This document shows positions 27,117-37,721 of a DNA stretch of 64,000 nt, one piece after another. The stretch covers positions 6,717,501-6,781,500 of the forward strand of contig CP034537.1 of the NCBI GenBank assembly GCA_004000515.1. The letters run 5' to 3'. Made by a program: the position numbers and the translations under genes. The DNA comes from Pseudomonas poae (GTDB lineage: Bacteria > Pseudomonadota > Gammaproteobacteria > Pseudomonadales > Pseudomonadaceae). The first letter of the stretch is position 1. The number at the start of each line of letters is the position of its first letter. Under the pieces are notes generated by a model. The model saw nothing but the letters and a program-made list of their open reading frames with translations. It had not been told where the DNA came from and made no database searches.

Positions 27117-28085
27117 TTACTGCTGCAGATCGATCGGCGTACTGCTGGCGACAGGAGCACCGCCGGGCACGCCAATTTCGGTCGGCAAGCCATCCTCCGC
27201 CGCCACTACATCACGCACCTGGTCCCAGTTCACTCGCAGGTTATTGGCCAGGTCTTCACGCTTGAGCAAAGCGTTGATCACCGCTGTGTGCTTGTCGACC
27301 ACAGACGGCGTGCCATCGTCATTCAATGGCGTATGCGCTTCAAGGTAGACCTTGCCGCCACTGCTGCCGAACTTGTAGGCATCGTTGATGATGCGCACCG
27401 ACGTACCCACCGGCACCATACTGGCCATTTCCAGCACGTTGTTGTTGAACATGCGGAAGCAACCGTGACTGGTGCGCGTACCGATGCCGAACTTCATGTT
27501 GGAGCCGTGGATCAAGTAACCCGGCGTGCCCAGGGTGAACTTGAACGGTCCCAAGGGGTTGTCCGGGCCTGCGGGCACCACGTTGGGCAGCGGATCGCCG
27601 TTGGCGGCGTGCTCGGCCTTGATCGAGGCGGGCGGAGTCCAGGTGGGGTTCGGCGTCTTCGCGATGATGCTGGTATGCGCGATGGGCGAACCCCAGCCTT
27701 CGCGACCAATCCCCAGCGGGAAGGTGTAAACCACATTCTGGCCCTTGGGGTAATAGTAGAGCCGGTATTCCGCAAGGTTGATCACAATGCCTTCCCGCGG
27801 GCCTGGCGGCAGGATAAACCGCGTCGGCAACACGATTTCAGTACCCGCCCCCGGCAACCAGGCATCGACGCCCGGGTTGGCCGCTACCATCTCGGAGTAA
27901 CCCAGGTCATAGGTGGTTCCCAGGTCGGCAAAGGTATCTTCGTACTTGGCCTTGATCACCTGGACCTGACCGACGATGTCTTCACCTGGTGGTGGCAAGG
28001 GCAACTGCAAGGCTGATGCAGTACCGGCCGCACAGAGTGCAGCGAGAGACAGGCAGCAGGTGACGACGGAAAGGCGCGACAACAT
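27117..28085 (-). CDS. Periplasmic L,D-transpeptidase with LysM-like domain
   Basis: A 322-residue exported protein. The signal peptide spans about residues 1-25 (VVTCCLSLAALCAAG). A LysM-like segment follows (TFADLGTTYDLGYSEMVAAN), then the YkuD catalytic domain with GTPGYLIHGSNMKFGIG and the catalytic SHGCFRMFN. Such enzymes form 3-3 peptidoglycan crosslinks or attach Lpp-type lipoproteins to the wall; the neighbouring oprI makes the second role attractive. The ATG at 28085 gives a proper signal sequence. Order agrees with PA2854. Confidence 0.93.
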   Translation of the reverse strand: MLSRLSVVTCCLSLAALCAAGTASALQLPLPPPGEDIVGQVQVIKAKYEDTFADLGTTYDLGYSEMVAANPGVDAWLPGAGTEIVLPTRFILPPGPREGIVINLAEYRLYYYPKGQNVVYTFPLGIGREGWGSPIAHTSIIAKTPNPTWTPPASIKAEHAANGDPLPNVVPAGPDNPLGPFKFTLGTPGYLIHGSNMKFGIGTRTSHGCFRMFNNNVLEMASMVPVGTSVRIINDAYKFGSSGGKVYLEAHTPLNDDGTPSVVDKHTAVINALLKREDLANNLRVNWDQVRDVVAAEDGLPTEIGVPGGAPVASSTPIDLQQ

Positions 28086-28171
28086 CCGGAAAATCCTTCG
28101 CAGAACGACGGGTAGGTAAAAAACGATTGTATACGTCAAGCAAGCTTCTAGCTGCAAGCTTGTAGCGGGCA

Positions 28172-28465
28172 CTACAGCTCGAACCGCAGCTCCGGCCATA
28201 TCGGCGGGGTGCCACGCTTCTGGGATTCGAGAATCGCCCGGCACAAGGGGCACAGACGTTGGTCCTGGAAAATCGAACGATCGACCCTCGACCACCGCGG
28301 TTGTGCAGGCAATAAGGTGCCGCACAACGTGCGATCGATGGAGCCGCCCAGTTCCAACTGACGCGCCACCAGATGCACCCGCACTTCCTGGCAGGCGAAC
28401 AGATCCAGCTGCTCGTCCGGCTCGATCAGTTGGTAGTTAAACAGGGACCAGGCAGGACGCGACAT
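28172..28465 (-). CDS. Conserved small protein with C-terminal CxxC
   Basis: A 97-residue protein of unknown function. It begins MSRPAWSLFNYQLIEPDEQL and carries three Cys near its C-terminal half: one in DRTLCGTLL and a pair in RLCPLCRAILES, a possible metal knuckle. It has no signal peptide. It lies between the L,D-transpeptidase and tesA on the same strand; the position matches the conserved hypothetical gene PA2855. The ATG at 28465 begins the recognisable part. Confidence 0.72.
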   Translation of the reverse strand: MSRPAWSLFNYQLIEPDEQLDLFACQEVRVHLVARQLELGGSIDRTLCGTLLPAQPRWSRVDRSIFQDQRLCPLCRAILESQKRGTPPIWPELRFEL

Positions 28466-28522
28466 CAGGGGCTCCAAATCGGGGGGCGCCACCTTAGCCG
28501 AAAGCCTGCCGGTAGAAAAGCG

Positions 28523-29128
28523 TCATAGCAGCGGTTTTAGCGTCGGCCAGACATTTTCCAGCAACTTGCCCTGGGCGCCGACCGCCGGGTGCAGCCCATC
28601 CGCTTGCATCAGTTCGGGATGACCGCCAATACCCTCGAGGAAAAACGGCACCAGCGGCACTTGTTTCTCCTCTGCCAGCGAGCCATAGACCGCGGCAAAT
28701 GCGTTGGTATAGCGCGGACCGTAGTTGGGCGGCAATTGCATACCCAGCAACAGCACCTTGGCGCCAATCGCCTTGGAGCGATCAATCATCGAAGCAAGAT
28801 TTTGTTGCAATTGCGCCGGCGGTTGTCCACGCAGGCCATCGTTGCCGCCCAGCTCGATGATCACCAACTGCGGCTTATGCTCTGCAAGCGCCGCAGGTAG
28901 CCGCGCCAGGCCTCCGGCACTGGTGTCGCCACTGATGGATGCATTGACCACTTTATCGTCGAAACCTTCGCTCTTGAGCCGTTGCTCCAGCAGCGCGACC
29001 CATCCTTTGCTGGTATCCAGGCCGAAACCGGCACTGATACTATCGCCAACGATCAGGACTGTACCCGCCGCTGCGTTCTGGGCCATGCACATCAAGGCCA
29101 GGCCAGCACTCAAAAACCACATTCGCAT
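28523..29128 (-). CDS. tesA: Multifunctional lysophospholipase/arylesterase TesA (SGNH hydrolase)
   Basis: A 201-residue periplasmic GDSL esterase. A signal peptide (WFLSAGLALMCMAQNAAAG) precedes the four SGNH blocks: VGDSISAGFGL with the nucleophile Ser, the Gly in ISGDTSAGGL, GGNDGLRG with Asn, and DGLHPAVGAQ with Asp and His. It acts on lysophospholipids, thioesters and aryl esters. The start at 29128 has GGAG six bases upstream. It is divergent from ybbA with only ten bases between start codons, as in E. coli tesA-ybbAP. Confidence 0.95.
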   Translation of the reverse strand: MRMWFLSAGLALMCMAQNAAAGTVLIVGDSISAGFGLDTSKGWVALLEQRLKSEGFDDKVVNASISGDTSAGGLARLPAALAEHKPQLVIIELGGNDGLRGQPPAQLQQNLASMIDRSKAIGAKVLLLGMQLPPNYGPRYTNAFAAVYGSLAEEKQVPLVPFFLEGIGGHPELMQADGLHPAVGAQGKLLENVWPTLKPLL

Positions 29129-29138
29129 CGGATTCTCC

Positions 29139-29821
29139 ATGGGCGCAGCATTCTCACCGCGCGGAACCTTAGCAAAGTGGTTCCCAGCGCGGAAGGTGAA
29201 CTGACTATCCTGCACGAACTGAGCCTGGAACTGAACAAGGGCGATAGCCTGGCTATCGTCGGCAGCTCCGGTTCCGGCAAATCCACCCTCCTCGGCCTGC
29301 TGGCCGGCCTCGATCTGCCCAGCAGCGGCGAAGTCACCCTCGCCGGGCAAGCCTTGAGCAGCCTCGACGAAGACCAGCGCGCTCGCATCCGGGCCGAGCA
29401 CGTAGGCTTCGTGTTCCAATCATTCCAACTGCTCGACAGCCTCAATGCATTGGAAAACGTCATGCTGCCCCTGGAACTGGACGGTCGCAAAGACGCCCGC
29501 GAACGCGCCCGGCACCTGCTGGAACGCGTGGGCCTGGGCAAACGCCTCACCCACTCACCACGCCAACTGTCGGGTGGCGAACAACAACGGGTGGCCATTG
29601 CCCGCGCCTTCGCTGCCGAGCCGGACGTGCTATTTGCCGATGAACCTACCGGCAACCTGGACAGCCACACCGGCGAGCGCATCAGCGATCTGCTGTTCGA
29701 ACTCAATAAAGAGAGCGGCACGACCCTGGTACTGGTCACCCACGACGAGCGCCTGGCCCATCGTTGCCGACGCCTGATCCGCCTTGAAGCCGGCCTGATG
29801 GTCGCGCCCCTGGAGCCTTGA
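29139..29821 (+). CDS. ybbA: ABC transporter ATP-binding protein YbbA (probable frameshift after start codon)
   Basis: An ATPase of the LolD/MacB-type exporter group. Motifs: Walker A GSSGSGKSTLLGLLAG, Q-loop in VFQSFQLLDSLNAL, signature LSGGEQQRVAIARAF, Walker B VLFADEPTGNLDS and H-loop VTHDERLA. The main frame opens upstream inside tesA without a credible start. The ATG at 29139 followed by one missing A near 29146-29148 would give the family start MGASILTARNLSK and a protein of 227 residues. It is followed, overlapping by one base, by its permease ybbP. Confidence 0.85.
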
Positions 29822-32330
29822 TGGCACGTTTGCCGCTGTTGCGCCTGTTCAGTCTTGCCATGCGCCAATTGCTGCGCGATGCCCGCGCCGGTGAGTTGCG
29901 CGTGCTGTTCTTCGCCCTGCTGGTGGCGGTGGCCGCCAGCACCGCCATTGGTACTTCGGGGCACGCCTCAACGGTGCCATGTTGTTGCGCGCCACCGAGT
30001 TCCTGGGCGCCGACCTGGTGCTCGAAGGCAGCTCGCCTGCCCGGCCCGAGCAAATCAAATCCGGCACCGAACTGGGCCTGGATCACGCCCGCGTGGTGGA
30101 GTTCTCCAGCGTCATTGCCACCGATAACGGCATCCAGCTCTCCAGCATCAAGGCGGTCAACGAGCAGTACCCGCTGCGCGGCGAGCTGAAAAGCTCCGCC
30201 GCACCTTTTGGAGATGAAACGCCAGGGGGCGGGCCAAAACCCGGCGAAGCCTGGGTAGAGGCACGGCTGCTGACGGCACTGGATCTCAAGGTAGGCGACA
30301 GCATCGACGTGGGTATGAAAACCCTGCGCCTGGCCCGCATCCTCACTTATGAGCCGGACCGCGCGGGCAACTTTTACAGCCTTACGCCCCGGGTGATGAT
30401 CAACCTGGCGGACCTGGACGCTACTGGCGTCGTCCAGCCCGGTAGCCGCGTCAGTTACCGCGAACTGTGGCGTGGCCCCCAAGGCAGTACGGTGCTGCAA
30501 ACCTACCGAGACCTGGTCAAACCCGGGCTCGCCGCCAACCAGCGCCTGCAGGACTCCCGTGATGGCAACCAGCAGATCGGCGGCGCCCTGGGCAAGGCCG
30601 AGCGCTACCTGAACATGGCCAGTCTCGTTGCGGTGCTGCTGGCTGGCGTGGCCGTGGCATTGTCCGCCAACCGCTTCGCGACCCGCCGTTTCGATGCAAG
30701 TGCACTGCTGCGATGCCTGGGGCTGTCACGACGCGAAGCCATGTTGCTGTTTAGCCTGCAATTGAGCGTACTGGGCCTGTTGGCAAGCTTGGCCGGCGCC
30801 CTACTGGGATGGCTAGCGCAATTTGGCTTGTTCTACTTCCTGCACGACCTTTTACCGGCAGACGTACCACCCGGCGGTCTGCTGCCGGCGGTTGCAGGAA
30901 TCGGCACTGGCCTGGTCGCCCTCGCCGGCTTCGCCTTGCCGCCATTGGCAGCCTTGGGCCGCGTACCGCCCCTGCGAGTACTGCGGCGCGACCTGCTGCC
31001 AATCCCTTCCAGCACCTGGATGGTCTATGGTGCGGCGCTGTTCGCCTTGGGCCTGATCATGTGGCGTCTGAGCCTCGACTTGCTGCTCACCTTCGCCCTA
31101 CTCGGCGGTGGTGTTGTAGCGGCGCTGATCCTCGGTGGCTTGCTCCTGCTATTGCTGCAAAGCTTGCGACGCCTACTGGCCCGCGCATCCCTGCCTTGGC
31201 GACTGGGGCTGGGTCAATTGCTGCGCCATCCGTTGGCGGCCGCCGGGCAGTCACTGGCGTTTGGCTTGATTCTGCTGTCCATGGGCTTGATTGCACTGCT
31301 GCGTGGCGAACTGCTCGACACCTGGCAAAACCAGCTACCCAAGGATGCACCCAACTATTTCGCCCTGAACATCCTGCCAGCCGACAAGGAAGCCTTTGGC
31401 AGCCGACTGCTGGAACTGCAGGCACAGTCCGCGCCACTGTATCCGGTGGTGCCGGGCCGGTTGATCAGCATCAATGGCGAGCCGGTGCAGGAGATTGTCA
31501 GCAAGGACTCCAGCGGCGACCGCGCGGTACAGCGTGACCTGAGCCTGACCTGGGCCGCCGACCTGCCGCCAGGCAATGTCCTGACAGCGGGCTCGTGGTG
31601 GTCACAGCAACCGGCCGATGAGGTGCCTGGCGTTTCGGTAGAGGCCAAGGTCGCGGAAAGCCTCAAGCTCAAGCTCAACGACCACCTCGTGTTTACAGTG
31701 GGAGGGGAAAACCGTGAAGCGCGGGTCACCAGCCTGCGAACTATCAACTGGGATAACTTCCAACCCAACTTCTTCATGATCTTCCAACCGGGCACGTTGA
31801 AGGACCTGCCGGCGACCTACCTGACCAGCTTCTACCTGGCTCCTGGCCATGACCAGCAGATCGTCGACCTGTCGCGCGCGTTCCCGGCGGTGACCATCCT
31901 GCAGGTCGAGGCGCTGCTGGAGCAGTTGCGCAGCATCCTCGCCCAAGTGACGCTAGCGGTGGAGTACGTGCTGTTGTTCGTGCTGGCGGCAGGGATGGCG
32001 GTGCTGTTCTCCGGGCTGCAAGCCACCTTGGATGAACGCATACGCCAAGGCGCACTGCTGCGTGCACTGGGTGCCGAACGCAAGCTGCTGGTCAAGGCCA
32101 GGCGCATCGAGTTCGGTTTGCTGGGTGCCGTCAGTGGGTTACTCGCAGCACTTGGAACAGAGCTGGTGACCTTTGTGCTTTACCGTTATGCGTTTGACTT
32201 GGCCTGGCACCCTCACCCGTGGTTGCTACTGCTGCCGATCATCGGCGCGGTGCTGATCGGTGGAGCCGGGGTGTTCGGAACGCGCCGCGCACTCAATGCC
32301 AGCCCGCTCACCGTACTACGCGAAGGCTAA
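29821..32330 (+). CDS. ybbP: ABC transporter permease YbbP, FtsX-like (frameshifted as sequenced)
   Basis: A large permease of about 836 residues when rejoined. The first frame runs MARLPLLRLFSLAMRQLL to STAIG; restoring one T near 29951 continues as YFGARLNGAMLLRATEFLG. It has an N-terminal anchor helix, a first four-helix FtsX block around residues 255-490 and a second near 690-830 (VEYVLLFVLAAGMAVLFSG), joined by periplasmic parts, the usual YbbP layout. The complex with YbbA probably extracts a hydrophobic compound from the membrane; linkage to TesA suggests acyl or ester products. Stop at 32330 is followed by a hairpin. Confidence 0.87.
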
Positions 32331-32339
32331 AACGACGCA

Positions 32340-32367
32340 GGCCCGCACTCTTCACTGGGTGCGGGCC
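32340..32367. terminator. GC-rich hairpin between ybbP and greB
   Basis: GGCCCGCAC and GTGCGGGCC form a nine-base stem with a ten-base loop in the gap between the convergent genes. No clear T-run follows, so termination efficiency is uncertain. Confidence 0.5.
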
Positions 32368-32374
32368 CGCATTA

Positions 32375-32847
32375 CTACTTCACGTACTCGATACCGGTGA
32401 TCCACCAGCACACTTCGCCACCAGGGGTCTGAACGATGGCCTCATCGTCCACTTCCTTGCGCAACAGCGCACGGGCCATCGGTGAATCGATGGAGATGTA
32501 ATCCATCCGATCATAGATCTCGTCATACCCTACGATTCGAAAACGCTTGGTCTCGCCCTGCTCGTTTTCTATGTCGACCCAGGCACCGAAAAAACTTTGC
32601 CTTCCTGCTCGGGCATGTACTCGACTACGCGCATGTCCTCTAGGCGCTTGCGCAGGTAACGCACGCGGCGGTCAATCTCACGCAACAGCTTCTTGTTGTA
32701 CTGATAGTCTGCGTTTTCGCTCCGATCACCCAGGGAGGCTGCCCATGTCACCTTGCGCGTGGTGTCCGGGCGTTTCTCTCGCCACAAGTAATCCAACTCT
32801 TTCTTCAGCGCCTCATGACCCTCTTTAGTAATCAGCTTGGTACTCAA
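32375..32847 (-). CDS. greB: Transcription elongation factor GreB (frameshifted as sequenced)
   Basis: GreB rescues backtracked RNA polymerase by stimulating transcript cleavage. The first frame gives [18 protein letters not shown] and the tip motif [14 protein letters not shown] with its acidic pair. After EQEGKVF the frame breaks at the A6 run 32589-32594; one more base restores [18 protein letters not shown] and the FKBP-like domain ending GIEYVK. The start is uncertain: the TTG at 32847 gives 157 residues and the family N-terminus ([10 protein letters not shown]) with a GGGGA site, while the ATG at 32874 adds nine residues. Confidence 0.85.
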
Positions 32848-32977
32848 ACGCGTGTATCCCCAGGAAATGCCCATTGGATCCAATACGCCAGGACCTCAAG
32901 GCCTGGCGCTGACGAACATAGAAGGATCATAAATGAACATGAGAAAGTAGCTAGGACAACGGACAGTTTGCTTCACA

Positions 32978-34122
32978 TCAAGACCCCGGGATGACGTAAT
33001 CATCACGCTTACCCAACCCCTCCAGCGCCTGGTCAAACTCAAGCAACATTGCTTGCAGGTTCTGCCGCCCCCCTGATAAAAGCGCCAACATGGCGGCCAA
33101 CTTTTCGCTTCTCTGGCGCACCATCAACTCTTGGCTGTAGGCCTGCGCTACCCGCTTTTCAAGAGCCGAGGCAAGCTCGTTCATTCGCTCTTGCTCCTGT
33201 AGCTGAGTGGTGAAAGCACCTGCCAACTGCGCTTCACGACTCTCCAAGACTTGAGCCCGCAACTGCAGGGTTGCTTCCTTTCCAGGGTTCGATTGACCAG
33301 TTCCTGGCGCTCCTGATCAAGCTGAGCCTGGCCCCGTTGCAATTGGCTCTGCCATTTGTCGAGTGCTTCCTGCTGCTCGAGCACCGCTGTTTTCTGCGCG
33401 GTCAGTTCCTGGGCGACACGTGCAAGGCTGGTCAAGGTACTGTCGACCTCAAACAATGAAGTGTGTTCGGTTGGCGCGTCCAGAATTGGCGGCTCATTCA
33501 AAGGGAACGCGAAAGGTTCCGTCTCCTCCACCGCCGAGGCTACCGGGGACAGTTTCTGCGGCTCAGCCAATTGCTCCAGTAAGGGCAGTTGGGTTTCTGC
33601 CTGGGGCTTTACCACTTTGGGTGGCGAGACCATCTGGGAAGAAAACCGAATGGACGGGACGATCAACGTTGCGCTTTCAATAGCTGCGGACGCCGGTGCC
33701 GACGCTCCCAAGGTAATAACCTTCATCACCAAGGCTTTTTTGATGATTACCGAATGATGATCCTCGGGTCTGGCTGGCGGCAATTTACAGCCTTTCAAAT
33801 CGACAAAATGGTAGGGGATCTGGGTATCAGCGGCGCTCACAGGTTTAGCGCCCGCAGCCGCCAGCATTAGTATCTGCTTGAATACCTGCATCGCTATTTG
33901 CAGTTCTTCCTGAGCCCCTACACCACTCAAAAAGTAACGTTCGAGTTTCTTACGTAACGCTGCAACATAGACTCTGGCATTTCCTGGCTCTGTCTCTTCA
34001 TCGAGACTGTATACAAGAAAATTTGAGGTTATTTGAGGAACCGCAAAGCCACAGAGCAATGCCCCGTTAAGCGGAGCATCTTCACCGGCGCGTTCAAGGA
34101 CAAGTGTACGTAACAGCATCAT
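32978..34122 (-). CDS. Orphan coiled-coil protein of unknown function (frameshifted as sequenced)
   Basis: I do not recognise this 381-residue protein. Its first 95 residues (from MMLLRTLVLERAGEDAPLNG) look globular, with RVYVAALRKKLERYFLSGVG as a basic helix. A low-complexity middle rich in Ala, Pro and Glu follows (about 150-235), then a long Gln/Glu-rich coiled coil (240-370) such as QRGQAQLDQERQELVNRTL. The frame breaks at the T3 run 33278-33280; one added base joins NRTLE to KEATLQLRAQVLESREAQ. No signal peptide or membrane segment. It lies between greB and the divergent Gld-like ABC cluster, 255 AT-rich bases away. Confidence 0.6.
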
Positions 34123-34377
34123 AGGAATCAGGCCTCGCGGCAATTAAACAACTATTAAACCAAGCTTAAACACACCCACAACCACACACACCAATCATAT
34201 ATCGATCATTTTCACGCGCTATAAACCCCTCCGTAGGACTTATCTTAATAAGCTAGCTCAGCATTTCCAAAAAACAACATTGCACGTACCATTTTTCATA
34301 TCAAAATCCCAACACATCGCCACCTAGACACTTGTTTATCCGAACATACTGACAAACTAAACTAGAAGAACAGCACA

Positions 34378-35301
34378 ATGATCGAGATAAGCAACATCAC
34401 AAAAAAATATGGTAAAAACAACGTCATTCGTGATTTTTCTTTTTCTGCAAAACGCCAAGAATGCCTTGGATTGTTTGGCGCAGACGCAACAGCTAAAACC
34501 ACGCTTTTCAAGATAATCGCTGGTTCAACAGATCCCTCTAGCGGGCATGTAAATATTTTCGGCTTCGACACTCAGAAACATGTTCGGCAAGCTTGCCAAA
34601 TCGTCGGCTATCAACCCTCTACGTTCGGCCACCCCACGCTATCAGTTAGTAGCTTGTTAAGTTTTGTTGCTGCTCTTCGCGGATTTAGCGGCGCCGATAA
34701 ACGCAAACGGTTAGATAAGGCTATCGTAAGGCTTGAACTTTCACCCTTGCTCAAATACCCGATAAGCGCACTTCCTTCTGGTTTGAAACGCAAAGTTGCA
34801 ATCGCACAGGCCATCCTGCATGACCCTGCCGTACTGCTGCTGGACGAACCCTTTGAGGGCCTGGCTTCACACCAATACAACAAGATCAACGCGCTTATCC
34901 AATCATTGACCGAAGAGATGACGGTTATTATTGCCACGCGCGATTGCGAAGCGCTGGTGCACACCTGCACTCGCGGCCTTATCGTAGGAGGAGGCCGTCT
35001 GGTGGAAGATGCCTCGATAACCGATTTATTGCGCAGTTCCAGGCACTTCCAGGCCGTCACCCTGACGTCGCAATCCCCTCTGGATCTATTGGCCCTTGCC
35101 GTACTTCCTGGTGTTGCGGGTATCGAAGAGGACCATCACCACCCAGATACGGTGACGGTACTGGCTATGCCGGGCCACAGCATTTTCCCCTCTATCAGTG
35201 CACTGATTGCCAATCGGCATTGGCAGGTTAACTCATTGAAACTGGAACCTGGCCGCCTGAACGACGTCGTTCACCAACTCAGTCAAGAGGCGCCCCTTTG
35301 A
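34378..35301 (+). CDS. ABC-2-type ATP-binding protein, GldA/NosF-like, with degenerate ATPase motifs
   Basis: A 307-residue ATP-binding subunit of the gliding/ABC-2 group. The fold is clear, but motifs are altered: Walker A reads GADATAKTT, with two of the usual glycines replaced by Ala; the signature is LPSGLKRKVAIAQ in place of LSGG; and the H-loop position reads IATRDCE, without His. Walker B LLLDEPFEGL is intact. A C-terminal domain of about 90 residues follows. The overlap TTGA couples it to the permease. Base composition is lower in GC than the flanks. Whether it hydrolyses ATP is doubtful and would need testing by comparison with homologs. Confidence 0.83.
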   Translation: MIEISNITKKYGKNNVIRDFSFSAKRQECLGLFGADATAKTTLFKIIAGSTDPSSGHVNIFGFDTQKHVRQACQIVGYQPSTFGHPTLSVSSLLSFVAALRGFSGADKRKRLDKAIVRLELSPLLKYPISALPSGLKRKVAIAQAILHDPAVLLLDEPFEGLASHQYNKINALIQSLTEEMTVIIATRDCEALVHTCTRGLIVGGGRLVEDASITDLLRSSRHFQAVTLTSQSPLDLLALAVLPGVAGIEEDHHHPDTVTVLAMPGHSIFPSISALIANRHWQVNSLKLEPGRLNDVVHQLSQEAPL

Positions 35302-36023
35302 ACGCACTGCTAGTTGTATTCAGGCGCCAACTTTCCAGTTATTTATCTGCACCGGCCACCTACGTGAGCGTTGTCATATTTCTGGTGTTGTCCGCAGTAC
35401 TCGGACTCCACGCCAGCCAGTTGTTGGAAAATAACAGTAGCGACCTGCACATTTTTTTCCAGTTACACCCATGGCTATATCTGTTATTAATCCCCACGCT
35501 TTCAACCCAGCTTTGGGCGACTGAGCACACTGATAGTTTCGTCGACTTTATGGCCACGCTACCGCTGACCCGTGGGGAACTCGTTATCGGTAAGTTCCTA
35601 GCTGCCTGGATCGTTTCTGGCGTGGCCTTATTACTGACACTCCCTCTTGTCGTTGTTATCAATGTACTCGGCACACCAGACAACATGATCATTGCCTCCC
35701 AGTTCATGGCCAGTTGGCTATTGGCCGGCAGTTATCTTTCTGTCGGATGCTTCATTTGCGCACTCGCGCACCAACGTTTAGTTGTTTTTCTATTGACGTT
35801 GAGCTTACTACTGGCAGCCAGCAGTTTAGCGACCCTTCTTGATGCCCTTGAACAACAAGCTCCGCTTTGGATCATCGACAGTTTAACGACCCTTAGCCCG
35901 TCTTTACGCTTTGCTATGATCAACCACGGCGCATTTATCCTCCACGACTGTTTGTTTTTCATCAGCATGATCATCGCTTTCCTTGCCGCGACGATCCTAT
36001 TACTCAACTACAAGTACAGCTGA
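35298..36023 (+). CDS. ABC-2-type permease, GldF-like
   Basis: A 241-residue membrane protein with six hydrophobic segments (about 15-35, 50-70, 100-125, 140-160, 165-185 and 215-235). The pattern STQLWATEHTDSFVDFMATL between the second and third segments is typical of GldF/NosY-type permeases, as is PLTRGELVIGKFLAAW. The start codon is TTG at 35298, overlapping the previous stop as TTGA. It is followed 15 bases later by the auxiliary subunit gene. Confidence 0.83.
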   Translation: MNALLVVFRRQLSSYLSAPATYVSVVIFLVLSAVLGLHASQLLENNSSDLHIFFQLHPWLYLLLIPTLSTQLWATEHTDSFVDFMATLPLTRGELVIGKFLAAWIVSGVALLLTLPLVVVINVLGTPDNMIIASQFMASWLLAGSYLSVGCFICALAHQRLVVFLLTLSLLLAASSLATLLDALEQQAPLWIIDSLTTLSPSLRFAMINHGAFILHDCLFFISMIIAFLAATILLLNYKYS

Positions 36024-36038
36024 TAAGGTCGTTCCCCG

Positions 36039-37717
36039 ATGCAATCCGCTTTGCGTACAGGCATAACGTTCATCGTCATACTCTTGCTTTTCCTGGCATT
36101 TAATCTGGTTTGGGTATTCAAACTTCCCGATCTACGCTGGGATCTCTCACAGCAAAAAAACCACACGTTGTCGCCAGCCGTACTGCAGCTGCTTTCCTCG
36201 CTCGAGGCGCCACTGGACTTTTACTACTTCCACTCACGCACTCCCCCCAAGCAGAAGCACTACGGAAAGCGTGTTGAAGAAAAACTCAAGGCATTCGAAA
36301 AATCAGCGAACGGCATGATCAATCTGCGCATCATCAATCCCGCTCACTTTTCAGAAGATGCCTATAAAGCCGGCTTATATGGTCTGGACAATAAACATGG
36401 ATTTCTGGGGCTTATAGGTACTCGCGATGGCCTGACTGCACAGCGTATAGAATCATTCAGTCCGGACAGAGAGCCCCTATTGGAATATGAAATCAGCCAC
36501 CTGATCACCCAATTGCTCCGCCCCGGTCCACCCGTTGTCGGACTGCTCTCAGGGGGGCAAGCACAGGAAGCGATCGAGCCGTTGCGTCGGGAATTACACC
36601 GACATTTCGACCTGATGGAACTAGAGCCGAGTGCGGATCACGTGCCGTCACGAATCAAAACGCTGATGCTTGTGCATCCTCGCAGGCTGTCGGAACAAAC
36701 CCTGTATGCAGTTGACCAATTCGTGCTTGGTGGAGGCAAGTTGTTGATGTTCATCGAACCGCTGAGCGAACAAACTTCAAAAAGACATCCTCCCCCTCTC
36801 CCCTGGATGGAATGCTCACTAGTTGGGGCGTCAATATGCAGAGTGACAAGGTACTCATCGACAGTACCTACGCCTTACCGGAACACCCTCTGACGACGTT
36901 AACGTTGCCACGCAGGGCAATGACCACGAACGATGTCAGCACTTGGAAACTCGATTCTGTGACGGTATCTAACAGTGGCGCCCTCACTCCCACGGTTAAG
37001 AGCCAGACTCGCTTCACCCCACTGCTGCAAAGCTCGGAGCAATCCGTACTTGTGGGAGCCGACGAACCGGACAGTGAAGTCCCCCTACGCGGCGAACGGC
37101 ATGTCATCGCCGCCCGTATTGAGGGGCCCGCCTATTCGGCGTTTCCTGACGGTGTCGGTGAACAGTTGCCAGGGTTGCAACAAGCGATGCAGATTCATGT
37201 AGTGGTCGTGGCCGACACGGATTTGCTCAGCGAAGACCCAGACAGTTCGGCCAACAACAGTAACAACCTGTTCGTACTGAATACATTGGATAACCTGGCC
37301 GCCCCCGATGAACTATCAAGCATTCGCACACGCACGGACGCCAACAGCTCACTGCAAGTGCTGGAAGCAAGGCGCAAAGCTGCTGAAAACGCCTACCAAA
37401 CCCAGGCCAATGAGCTGGTACGGCAACTGGCGCACACTGAAAAGGAATGGCAACGCTTGAACACATCAGCCACCGCTCTCGGTACTGAACCTGTCGACAC
37501 CAATACCCAATTGCAAGCGCTAAACAAGGAGCGGTTGCGCCTACCAATGGAACTGCATGCACTGAAAACCCAAGCCTACGCCTCCGTGCATCGCCTGGAG
37601 CGAAACCTGAAATTGTTGATTATCGTGCCGGTTCCAGCCCTGTTGGGCCTGGTTGCCTGGGTTTTATACCTGTGGAACCGTCGTCGCCGCGAAATACCAC
37701 ACGCTGCGTTTTATTGA
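36039..37717 (+). CDS. GldG-like auxiliary subunit of ABC transporter (frameshifted as sequenced)
   Basis: A protein of about 559 residues when rejoined. One N-terminal helix (8-30) and one near the C-terminus (LLIIVPVPALLGLVAWVLYL) anchor a long periplasmic part. Residues 160-260 match the 'ABC-type transport, auxiliary component' domain: VVGLLSGGQAQEAIEPL and AVDQFVLGGGKLLMFIEPL. A coiled coil (ARRKAAENAYQTQANELVR) precedes the last helix. The frame breaks at the A5 run 36779-36783; one added A gives SKKTSSPSPLDGMLTSWG. It completes a GldA-F-G type set; the substrate is unknown and gliding is not known in Pseudomonas. Confidence 0.8.
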
Positions 37718-37721
37718 GGCA

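Noticed and set aside
34378..37717. Assigning true gliding motility genes gldA, gldF and gldG
   Set aside because: Similarity is to the ABC fold and auxiliary domain only; Pseudomonas is not known to glide in that way and the other gld genes are absent.
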